Part shown: positions 1 to 7,355 of the stretch, piece by piece
Numbering within the stretch: the first letter of the stretch is position 1
Layout: each line of letters begins with the position of its first letter
Assembly (NCBI GenBank): GCA_955652075.1
Contig: CATPAS010000038.1
Coordinates: forward strand, 1-7,355
Direction of reading: 5' to 3'
DNA length: 7,355 bases
DNA from: an uncultured Gaiellaceae bacterium
GTDB lineage: Bacteria > Actinomycetota > Thermoleophilia > Gaiellales > Gaiellaceae
The notes under the pieces: model-generated
Seen by the model: only the letters and a program-made list of their open reading frames with translations
Told to the model about the DNA's origin: nothing
The model's database searches: none
Translations under genes and position numbers: made by a program

Positions 1-676
1 GGGCATCCGCCATGCGGCCGAGCTGCATGCGCGCGGTGTACGCGTCCAGGAACTCCTGGGGCTGATCGTCGAAGACTCCCGCCAGGGTGAGCGTGTTGAC
101 GCGCACGCCGCTCCTGGCCCAGTACGTGGCGAGGTAGCGCGTGAGGTTGTAGAGCGCGGACTTCGAGACCGAGTACGCGACCGGCTTGAAGAACGTCTCG
201 CCGGCGGCGCGCCGGAAGTTGTAGAGCTCCTGGACGGGCGAGAGCATTCCGTAGATCGACGACACGTTCACGATCGAGCCGCGGCCCGTTGCGGCCATCC
301 GCCCGCCGATCACCTGGCAGGCGAGCAGGGTCCCCTTCACGTTCACCTGCATCACGTTGTCGAACGACTCCGACGGATAGTCCTCGAACGGACCCACCTC
401 TTCGGCCGGCGCGTCGGGCGGCGAATCGAGCGCCGCGGCGTTCACGAGGACGTGCGGGACGTCGGCGAGCTCGTCCGTTGCACGTTCGATCGCGGCGCGA
501 TTCGTGACGTCGACGACGAAGCTGCTGATGCCGTCGCTCTCAGCAGTCTCTTCAATGTCGAAGATCGCCACCCTCGCTCCGCACGCCGCCAGCCCGCGCG
601 CGATCTCGCCGCCGAGCTGGCCCGCCCCGCCGGTCACGACGGCGACCCGGCCGTCGAGCGAGAAGAGCTGGGTCAA
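1..676 (-). CDS. Short-chain dehydrogenase/reductase, PtmA-like (partial at the C-terminus)
   Basis: 225 codons of a classical SDR run off the left edge. Visible: the dinucleotide motif 'VVTGGAGQLGGEIA' (13-26), Asp40 after beta-2 suggesting NAD preference, 'VNAAA' (Asn79), 'GSIVNVSS' (Ser140), 'YSVSK' (Tyr168, Lys172) and 'VRVNTLTLAGVF' (191-202). Between Ser140 and Tyr168 are 28 residues instead of about 13, an insertion ('SPVQELYNFRRAAGETFFKP') I associate with the PtmA-like SDRs found beside NeuB/NeuA genes in flagellin-glycosylation and legionaminic-type clusters. The start is TTG at 676, overlapping the phosphatase stop (TTGA) and giving the family N-terminus '(M)TQLFSLDGRVAVVTG'; no ATG or GTG precedes the Rossmann motif in frame. 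About 30 residues are probably missing. Its likely role is oxidation or reduction of a sugar precursor or product in the nonulosonate branch; the substrate is unknown. Confidence 0.85.
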   Translation of the reverse strand, partial: MTQLFSLDGRVAVVTGGAGQLGGEIARGLAACGARVAIFDIEETAESDGISSFVVDVTNRAAIERATDELADVPHVLVNAAALDSPPDAPAEEVGPFEDYPSESFDNVMQVNVKGTLLACQVIGGRMAATGRGSIVNVSSIYGMLSPVQELYNFRRAAGETFFKPVAYSVSKSALYNLTRYLATYWARSGVRVNTLTLAGVFDDQPQEFLDAYTARMQLGRMADA

Positions 677-1164
677 GAGCGCTGCGCCTCCCACACCGCG
701 TCGCAGAACTCTCTCACGCAGCCGGTGCCACCGGCACGTGAGAGCACCCAGCGCGCGAGCGGCTTGACCTCGGGCCACGCATCGGCAGGGACGACAGGGA
801 CTCCGACAGCGCGTAGGCACTCGGCGTCGTTGATGTCGTTGCCCACGTAGGCGGTGTCCTCGAGCGCGACGCCGAGGTCGCCCGTCCGCTCGCGGAGCAC
901 GGCGAGCTTGTCCTCGACTCCCTGCACGCAATCGACCCGCAGCTTCCTGGCCCGGGCGCCCACGATCGGGCTCTGCTCCATCGACACGATCAGCGGACGG
1001 ACGCCGACCTCCTCGAGACGTCGCAGCCCCAGGCCGTCGCTCCGCGAGAACGCAAGAGTCTCATCGCCCTGCTCGTTGACCCAGACGCGGTTGTCGGTGA
1101 AGACGCCGTCGAAGTCGAACACCGCGAGTCGCACCCGCTCGAGCAGCGGCCCCAGCTCGGTCAC
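673..1164 (-). CDS. KdsC-like HAD phosphatase, probable nonulosonate-9-phosphate (KDN-9-P type) phosphatase
   Basis: A 163-residue type C0 HAD phosphatase (no cap domain; the family forms tetramers with active sites at subunit interfaces). Motif I is 'FDFDGVFTD' (nucleophile Asp17, acid/base Asp19), motif II Ser61, motif III Lys86, motif IV 'GNDINDAE' with Asp110 and Asp113 for Mg. The C-terminal 'GGTGCVREF' (145-153) matches the tail that reaches a neighbouring active site in KdsC. In place of the KdsC 'ISGR' loop it has 'VSMEQSPIVGARARKL': Glu63, Arg71 and Lys74 have the same spacing as Glu56, Arg64 and Lys67 of Bacteroides BT1713, recalled as the KDN-9-P specificity residues. It would dephosphorylate the NeuB product. 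The GTG start at 1164 overlaps the NeuB stop (GTGA) and its stop overlaps the SDR start. It could also be called a NeuA C-terminal-like phosphatase; Kdo-8-P phosphatase is less likely. Confidence 0.85.
   Translation of the reverse strand: MTELGPLLERVRLAVFDFDGVFTDNRVWVNEQGDETLAFSRSDGLGLRRLEEVGVRPLIVSMEQSPIVGARARKLRVDCVQGVEDKLAVLRERTGDLGVALEDTAYVGNDINDAECLRAVGVPVVPADAWPEVKPLARWVLSRAGGTGCVREFCDAVWEAQRS
687..690 (-). promoter_or_regulatory. Possible ribosome binding site (GAGG) for the TTG-started SDR gene
   Basis: GAGG on the minus strand lies 10 nt upstream of the TTG at 676, inside the end of the phosphatase gene. Spacing is long but usable; stop/start coupling may matter more. It is the only Shine-Dalgarno-like signal near this start. 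Confidence 0.35.
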
Positions 1165-2267
1165 GGGCGCGGAGCTGCGTGCGCCGCGACCGGTTCCTGT
1201 TCCTCGACCGGCTCGAGATCGGCGAGCTCGACGTTCTCGTCGGGCGCCAGCCGCCGGCGCAGGCGCCGCCCGACGATCCCGTCGAGCTCGTACGGCGGCA
1301 GGCCTCCGTCCGCGGGAGACTTGATCGCGACGTCCTCTGCCGCCAGGACGTGCCCTTCCTCTAGCTCGCGGGAAGCGACGAGCTTCTTGCCCATCTTCCG
1401 GATCGGCGCTTCCTCGATCTCGAGCGGACGCTTGACGCCGTCGCCGAGCGCGCCGGGCACGCGCTGCAGGTCACGGACGAGCTTTCGCATTCCTTCCGGC
1501 ATCAGGGAGAACGCGTGGTCGGTGCCCTTCGCGGCGTGGTTGAGCGTGAAGTGCTTCTCGATCACGCGCGCGCCGAGCATGTAGGCGACGAGGGCCATCG
1601 CGATGCCGTTCTGGTGATCGGAAAGGCCGATCACGAGGCCCGGAAACCGTTCGCGCAGCGTTCCGATTACGTTCAGGTTCAGGTCGTCCGTGTCGGCGGG
1701 ATAGGCCGCGGTGCACTGCAGGATGCAGAGCTGATCGTTGAGCGGCAGGATGGCCTCGACCGCGCGGTCGACGTCCGACAGCTCCGCGCCGCCGGTGGAG
1801 AGAATCATCGGCTTCCCGAAAGCGGCCACGTGACGCAGCAGCGGCGTGTTGCGGATGTCGCCTGAGGCGAACTTGAACGCCGGCACGCCGAGGTCCGCGA
1901 GCTGGTCGGCGCTCTCGAAGTCGAACGCCGTCGCGAAGAACGTGATGCCGATCTCGCGGGCATGGGCCTGCAACTCTCCGTAGTCGCTCGGCGACAGCTC
2001 GAGCGCCTCGCGATGCTCGCCGTAGGTCCGCCCGAAGCTGAACTCGTTGTCGTACGGCTGATCGAAGAACTCGCGCGTGTACAGCGCGCGATTCGCCCGC
2101 TTCTGCAGCTTGACGGCGTCGACGCCGCATTCCTTGGCGGCATCGACCAGCTGCTTCGCCTGCTCGAGACTGCCCTGGTGGTTGTTGCCGATCTCCGCGA
2201 TGACGTAGCAAGCGCTGCCGTCGTGGATCTCGACACCATCGATCGTCAGTCGCCGCCCCTCGCTCAT
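1161..2267 (-). CDS. NeuB-family nonulosonic (sialic-like) acid synthase with SAF domain
   Basis: A 368-residue enzyme condensing PEP with a six-carbon sugar (or its 6-phosphate) to give a nine-carbon nonulosonic acid. The TIM-barrel carries 'YVIAEIGNNHQGS' (Glu25), 'DAVKLQKR' (Lys53, Gln55), 'TYGEHREALELS' (81-92), 'FKFASGD' (Lys132, Ser135), 'LQCTAAYP' (183-190), 'GLSDHQNG' (His218), 'VIEKHFTL' (His239) and 'KGTDHAFSL' (Asp250): the PEP, metal and sugar positions known for NeuB/NANS. The C-terminal SAF (antifreeze-like) domain spans about 290-352, then an 18-residue Glu/Pro/Ala tail. By eye it is closer to the vertebrate NANS type (PLN-x-x-ILQCT-x-AYP, KG-x-DHA) than to short Neu5Ac synthases, and the SAF 'KRP' that supplies the N-acetyl-contacting Arg of Neisseria NeuB reads 'KSP' (316-318). 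With the phosphatase next door this suggests a 9-phosphate product such as Kdn-9-P. The ATG at 2267 overlaps the Gmd stop by 4 nt. Exact substrate unproven. Confidence 0.9.
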   Translation of the reverse strand: MSEGRRLTIDGVEIHDGSACYVIAEIGNNHQGSLEQAKQLVDAAKECGVDAVKLQKRANRALYTREFFDQPYDNEFSFGRTYGEHREALELSPSDYGELQAHAREIGITFFATAFDFESADQLADLGVPAFKFASGDIRNTPLLRHVAAFGKPMILSTGGAELSDVDRAVEAILPLNDQLCILQCTAAYPADTDDLNLNVIGTLRERFPGLVIGLSDHQNGIAMALVAYMLGARVIEKHFTLNHAAKGTDHAFSLMPEGMRKLVRDLQRVPGALGDGVKRPLEIEEAPIRKMGKKLVASRELEEGHVLAAEDVAIKSPADGGLPPYELDGIVGRRLRRRLAPDENVELADLEPVEEQEPVAAHAAPRP

Positions 2268-3244
2268 CGTTCCATGCTAGTTGCGGGAGTGCGCAGGCGT
2301 TCGAGGTCGGCGTCGACAAGTAAGCGCGCAAGCTCCTCGAAACCGAGCTCGGGCCGCCAGCCGAGCGTACGCCGCGCACGAGACGCGTCGCCGACGAGTC
2401 GGTGGAGCTCCGCGGAGCCGCGCTGCAGCGCGGGATCGACACGAACGTGCTCCTGCCAGTCGAGCCCGACGTGCCCGAACGCAGACTGGACGAACTCGCG
2501 CACCGAATGGCTCTCCCCGGACGCGACGACGTAATCGCCCGGCTCGTCCTCCTGCAGCATCAGCCACATCGCGCGCACGTAGTCCCCGGCGTAGCCCCAG
2601 TCGCGCCGCGCGTCGAGATCGCCGAGCACGAGCTCGTCCTGCAGGCCGAGAGAGATCGCAGCCGCGCCGTGCGCGACCTTGCGCGGCAGGAACTCGAGCG
2701 GACGTCGCGGCGACTCGTGGTTGTAGAGGATCCCGGAGCAGGCGAACAGGCCGTACTGGCGCCGATACGAGCTGACGATGAAGTGCGCGTATGCCTTCGC
2801 GACGCCGTACGGCGTCACCGGCTTCAGCGGGGTCTCCTCTGTCTGCGGGCTCTCGCTCGGCTCGCCGAAGATCTCGCTCGACGACGCCTGGTAGAAGCGG
2901 ATCGAGGAGTCGACGGCGCGGATCGCTTCCAGCAGCGACGTCGCGCCAACGGCGGCGAACTCCGCTGTCGTGACCGGCCGTTCCCAGGACGCCGGGACGA
3001 ACGAGGGAGAGGCGAGGTTGTAGACCTCGGCGGGGCGCGCCGCCTCGAGAGCCGTTGCGAGCGAAAGCTGGTCGAGGAGGTCAGCCTCGAGCAGCTCGAT
3101 CCGGTCGCGGACCGGCTCGAGGTTGGAGTACTCCGCGGCACCCGGCCGGACAAGGCCTGCCACCGCGTAGCCCCGCTCGAGCAGGAGCTCGGCGAGGTAC
3201 GAGCCGTCCTGCCCACCGATGCCGGTGATGAGCGCGCGCGTCAC
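2264..3244 (-). CDS. gmd: GDP-mannose 4,6-dehydratase
   Basis: An extended-SDR enzyme of 326 residues that converts GDP-D-mannose to GDP-4-keto-6-deoxy-D-mannose (EC 4.2.1.47) with bound NADP. Visible: nucleotide motif 'ALITGIGGQDGSYLAELL' (4-21), 'GLVRP' (30-34) where Gmd proteins have the NADP-binding Arg, 'YNLASPSFVPASW' (75-87), 'QASSSEIFG' (119-127; Ser122, Glu124), catalytic Tyr146/Lys150 in 'TPYGVAKAYAHF', the highly typical 'GILYNHESPRR' (171-181) and 'LGDLDARRDWGYAGDYVRAMW' (207-227), and 'SGESHSVREFV' (242-252). It is a little shorter than most Gmd proteins (about 340-370). A GTG start at 3244 is chosen because it overlaps the previous stop (GTGA) and places the Rossmann motif 4 residues in; an ATG at 3307 would add 21 unrelated residues. 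The product would feed fucose, rhamnose or perosamine synthesis; the partner enzyme is not in the window. Confidence 0.93.
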   Translation of the reverse strand: MTRALITGIGGQDGSYLAELLLERGYAVAGLVRPGAAEYSNLEPVRDRIELLEADLLDQLSLATALEAARPAEVYNLASPSFVPASWERPVTTAEFAAVGATSLLEAIRAVDSSIRFYQASSSEIFGEPSESPQTEETPLKPVTPYGVAKAYAHFIVSSYRRQYGLFACSGILYNHESPRRPLEFLPRKVAHGAAAISLGLQDELVLGDLDARRDWGYAGDYVRAMWLMLQEDEPGDYVVASGESHSVREFVQSAFGHVGLDWQEHVRVDPALQRGSAELHRLVGDASRARRTLGWRPELGFEELARLLVDADLERLRTPATSMER

Positions 3245-4253
3245 GACTCCATTGTCCCAACGGCCTCGGCGTATGCCGCAAGGGTGGCGTCGGTCACCGA
3301 TGCCCATGAGAACCGCTCGAGGGCGCGCTCCCGGCCGGCAGCGCCCAGCCGGCGCCGCAGTTCCCGGTCGGCGAGCAGCCGCTCCAGCGCCGACCGCAGC
3401 GCGCCAGGGTCGCGCGGCGGGACGACGAGGCCGGTCTCGCCGTCCACGACGAGGTCACGCAGGCCGCCGACGGCGGTCGCGACGACGGGGCGTCCATGGG
3501 CCATCGCCTCGAGGCAGGCGACTCCGAAGCCCTCGCGCCTCGATGGACAGGCCACCACCGCGGCCCGCGCGTACAGCCGCTGCAGTTCGTCGTGGGGGAC
3601 GAAGCCCTGCGCGCCGGGAACCCGCGCCCGCAGCGGGCCGTCGCCGGCGATGACGAGGTTCAGCCCGTCGGCGGCCTCGACCAGCTCGAGCACACCCTTC
3701 TCCGCCGACAGGCGGCCGGCGTAGAGCACCTCGGGCGGCACGGCCTCCACGCCCACCTGCGCAGGGAGATCGCCTCCGCTGGGGATGAGGCGCACCTCCT
3801 CCGCGCCCAGGGCCCGCGCACTGTCGGCAAGCTCGTTGGACGCCGCGATCACGAGCCGCGCTCCCTGCAGGATGCTGCGGGCCAGCGCGGGGGCGCGACG
3901 TGCCAGCTCGACGTCGGTTCCCCAGACCTGCAGGACGTAAGGCTTGCCGCTACGTGCGGCGACCCAGCCGGCCGGCAGCCAGTGCGCGTGCACGAGGTCC
4001 GCATCGACTCGGCGCGCCGCTTTCACAAAGCCCAGGAGCAGTCCCGGCACGAAGAGCCCGAGCCAGGGCCGTCTGCGCAGATTGCCAAGCACGCCGTGGC
4101 CGTAGGCGATCCCGTAGTGCCTGAACTGCTCGGGCCCGATTACCTCCACGTCCACACCGCGCCGCCGAACCCGCTCGACGGCGTCGGCGACGAATCGCCC
4201 CGCTGCGTCACCCGGATACCGCGGATACGACGTCGTCAGGACTGCGATGCGCA

Positions 4254-4254
<1 letters not shown>
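3241..4254 (-). CDS. Glycosyltransferase family 4 (GT-B fold)
   Basis: A 337-residue cytoplasmic retaining glycosyltransferase, normal in length for GT4. The N-terminal acceptor domain opens with 'MRIAVLTTSYPRYPGDAAG' and carries 'LVHAHWLPAG' (88-96) and 'VWGTDVELARR' (110-120). The C-terminal donor domain has 'VLYAGRLSAEKGVLELVEA' (176-194) with the phosphate-binding Arg181 and Lys186, 'VIAGDGPLR' (201-209), and the EX7E motif Glu241...Glu249 in 'REGFGVACLEAMAHGRPVVAT', then 'GLVVPPRDPGAL'. There are no membrane helices. It would add one sugar from a nucleotide donor to the growing lipid-linked unit; with Gmd next door a GDP-6-deoxyhexose donor is possible but unproven. The ATG at 4254 shares one base with the preceding stop (TGATG); an in-frame ATG 24 codons upstream gives an unfamily-like N-terminus. 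Its stop overlaps the Gmd start (GTGA). Confidence 0.93.
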
Positions 4255-5923
<1,669 letters not shown>

Positions 5924-5927
<4 letters not shown>

Positions 5928-7228
5928 CGCCGCAGCTGTCGCCCAAATACGATCGGTAACGCGAGCACGAGGGCCGCGAAGGCGTAGAAGTAATAGAACT
6001 GCATCGTCAGGTAGAAGACGTTCGCCGCCATCGTCCCGGCGAGCGCGGCAGTCATGCCCCAGGCCAGCGGCCGCACTCGGCGCGCGACGGCAAGTCCCTC
6101 GAGAGCGAGCTGCCGGCCCAACGCTCGTGCCGCGCGCAGGCGGGAGAAGAGGTAGCGCAGGAAGAGCAGGAACGCCACGGACCCGACGAGGCCGGTCTCG
6201 ACGATCAGCGCGACGTAGAACGAGTGCGGCCCCCAGTTCGACTTGCCGGTGACGAACTCGTAGTAGACGGAGAACGTGTTCAGCCCGAGGCCGAACAGCG
6301 GGTGGGAATGGATCACCTGCGGCACGAAGTCGTACACAGCGAAGTGAGCGCTCTCGGAGCGGCCTCCCGTCTGCACCCGTGATTGCAAGAGCACGACGAA
6401 ATAGTGACGGCGGCTCCACACGACGGCCACGAGGAGTGCGGCGACTGCGCCGAGCGGAACGAGCAGCACTCGCGACACGAGACGCCGCCGATAGGGAATC
6501 GCCAGCACGAGCAGCCCGACGAGAAGGCCGAGAAGCCCGCTACGCGAGAGGGTCGAGAGCATCACTAGGAAGAGGAAGCCGAGCACAACCGCGATGGGCA
6601 CGCGCAATCGATGACCTCGCTCCAGCCGTAGATATACGGGCAGCAGCGTCAGCAGCGGAATGCAGATCATCACTGCGAGGTGGTTCGGATCCGTCGTCAG
6701 CGCGTTCGGGCGGTAGACGGTCGTCCCACCGATCGCGCCGTACACGTTGATCGTGCTGGCGCCACCGGTGAGCGGCGAGAGCAGAATCTGGTCGAGGTTC
6801 GTGCCGGCCCGCGCCGCAAGCAGCTGCAGCACGCCGTAAACGCCGTTGACGACGAGCCCGACCGTCAGCGCCGCGACCGCCTTCCAGTAGAACACGGTGG
6901 AGCGGCGGGCGAGATAGGCAACACCTGCGCCAAGGAAGAGGAAGTGGATGACGAACTTCACCATTCCCTTCCCCCACTGGTCGAGCGACTGCTTCGTCTC
7001 GATGTTGAAGAAGCCGATGAGGTAGATGACGAGGAGCGCCGCAAAGATGCCGAGCACCGTGACCGTTGTGCGCGGAAAGCGTGGCTGCCCCCACTCGAGC
7101 GCGAACGCCACGAGGAACATGACGGTCAGCACGTCCGAGAGCCCCACGGCGCCCGCCACGCTCCAATGCACCTTCTCCCACGTGACGCAGAACAGCGTCG
7201 CCAGGAAGAGTGTCCCCGTGATTCTCAT
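5924..7228 (-). CDS. O-antigen polymerase/ligase-like membrane protein (Wzy/WaaL family, Wzy_C domain)
   Basis: A 434-residue polytopic membrane protein that would polymerise repeat units (Wzy) or ligate a glycan to its acceptor (WaaL-type) at the outer face of the cytoplasmic membrane. About ten or more hydrophobic segments alternate with short basic loops. The Wzy_C region is recognisable: 'RPNALTTDPNHLA' near 173-185, 'STLSRSGLLGLLVGL' near 225-239 followed by a long run of small hydrophobics, and the large extracytoplasmic loop with 'HPLFGLGLNTF' (309-319) and 'PHSFYVALIVETGLVG' (334-349), including the conserved His335. Length is normal for the family. The ATG at 7228 is chosen because it overlaps the previous stop (ATGA), has GAGG 6 nt upstream, and starts right at the first membrane segment. 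It overlaps the following gene by 4 nt. Polymerase and ligase cannot be told apart by sequence alone. The family call is strong. Confidence 0.88.
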
Positions 7229-7355
7229 TCCAGTCCTCGTAGCAATTCGGCGAGCTCCTCGACTCGAGCGCCCCGCCCCAATCTCTCCCGGTCGTCCGCC
7301 GACAGGGGCGTCCCGTTCAGCGCGCCCGCCTGCCACTTCGCGTGCAGCTCCGACA
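7225..7355 (-). CDS. C-terminal fragment of an unrecognised protein (possibly a glycosyltransferase)
   Basis: Only the last 42 complete codons and a TGA stop (7227-7225) lie in the window; the rest is beyond the right edge. The visible tail is hydrophilic and helix-like, rich in Leu, Glu, Arg and Ala, and ends in an amphipathic stretch around 'VEELAELLRGLE'. Such a tail would fit the C-terminal helix of a GT-B glycosyltransferase, and the position at the head of a glycan operon agrees, but there is no diagnostic motif and I do not recognise the family. The reading frame is supported by continuous high-GC coding style to the edge and by its stop overlapping the next gene's ATG by 4 nt (ATGA), the same arrangement as nearly all other junctions here. 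Existence of the gene is fairly sure; function is open. Confidence 0.6.
   Translation of the reverse strand, partial: SELHAKWQAGALNGTPLSADDRERLGRGARVEELAELLRGLE
7235..7238 (-). promoter_or_regulatory. Ribosome binding site (GAGG) of the Wzy-like gene
   Basis: GAGG on the minus strand lies 6 nt upstream of the ATG at 7228. It sits inside the end of the preceding gene and supports the internal ATG over a longer in-frame extension that would begin near 7336 and run through the preceding coding region. Confidence 0.6.

Noticed and set aside
673..1164. Annotation as Kdo-8-phosphate phosphatase (KdsC) in a lipopolysaccharide core pathway
   Set aside because: No KdsA, KdsB or KdsD is nearby, the adjacent synthase is of the NeuB type, and the specificity loop has Glu instead of the KdsC Arg.
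1161..2267. NeuB-like gene as a KdsA or DAHP synthase
   Set aside because: A SAF domain is present and the NeuB/NANS motifs (AEIG-x-NHQG, TYGEHRE, LQCT-x-AYP) are specific to nonulosonate synthases.
2402..3724. Long open frame on the plus strand (440 codons) antisense to gmd and the GT4 gene
   Set aside because: It is Arg/Ala-rich without any family motif, crosses two well-supported genes on the other strand, and is the usual high-GC mirror frame.
5928..6419. Possible N-terminal extension of the GT-C gene upstream to 6419
   Set aside because: The extension lies entirely within the Wzy-like gene and translates to Arg-rich shadow sequence; the ATG at 5927 has a 4-nt stop overlap and leads straight into a membrane helix.
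7229..7336. Longer start for the Wzy-like gene at 7336
   Set aside because: It would overlap 108 bases of the preceding coding region and add a charged, non-membrane N-terminus; the ATG at 7228 has GAGG and the stop overlap.

Overview
The window is one densely packed, single-strand (minus) polysaccharide or surface-glycan operon. It reads from the right edge to the left and is cut at both ends. Base composition is high in GC (estimated by eye at roughly 60-75% depending on gene), with GTG and TTG starts and Arg/Ala/Leu-rich proteins. This suggests a high-GC bacterium, probably an actinobacterium of a Thermoleophilia-like kind. That placement is a guess from composition and protein style; no marker gene is present.

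Layout in transcription order: (1) the last 42 codons of an unrecognised protein (7225-7355); (2) a Wzy/WaaL-type O-antigen polymerase/ligase membrane protein (5924-7228); (3) a GT-C fold membrane glycosyltransferase of the GT39/ArnT-like group (4254-5927); (4) a cytoplasmic GT4 glycosyltransferase (3241-4254); (5) GDP-mannose 4,6-dehydratase, Gmd (2264-3244); (6) a NeuB-family nonulosonic acid synthase with a SAF domain (1161-2267); (7) a KdsC-like HAD phosphatase (673-1164); (8) a PtmA-like short-chain dehydrogenase that starts at TTG and runs off the left edge (1-676). No stretch lies between genes: all seven junctions are stop/start overlaps (six of 4 nt, one of 1 nt), so the cassette looks translationally coupled throughout. 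No promoter, terminator, RNA gene, repeat or mobile element was seen.

How the genes fit together (inference): Gmd makes GDP-4-keto-6-deoxymannose, the branch point to GDP-fucose, GDP-rhamnose or GDP-perosamine. The NeuB-like enzyme and the HAD phosphatase look like the two steps of a 9-phosphate nonulosonic acid route (sugar-6-P + PEP to NulO-9-P, then NulO). The phosphatase carries Glu63/Arg71/Lys74, which match the residues I recall as the KDN-9-phosphate phosphatase specificity set (Bacteroides BT1713). This makes Kdn, or another sialic-like acid made through a 9-phosphate, the best guess. The glycosyltransferases and the Wzy-like protein would assemble and polymerise or transfer the glycan at the membrane. 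CMP-NulO synthetase, a second GDP-6-deoxyhexose enzyme and a flippase are not in the window and are expected beyond its edges. The enzyme families are all known; what is notable is their combination and extreme coupling, not a new family.
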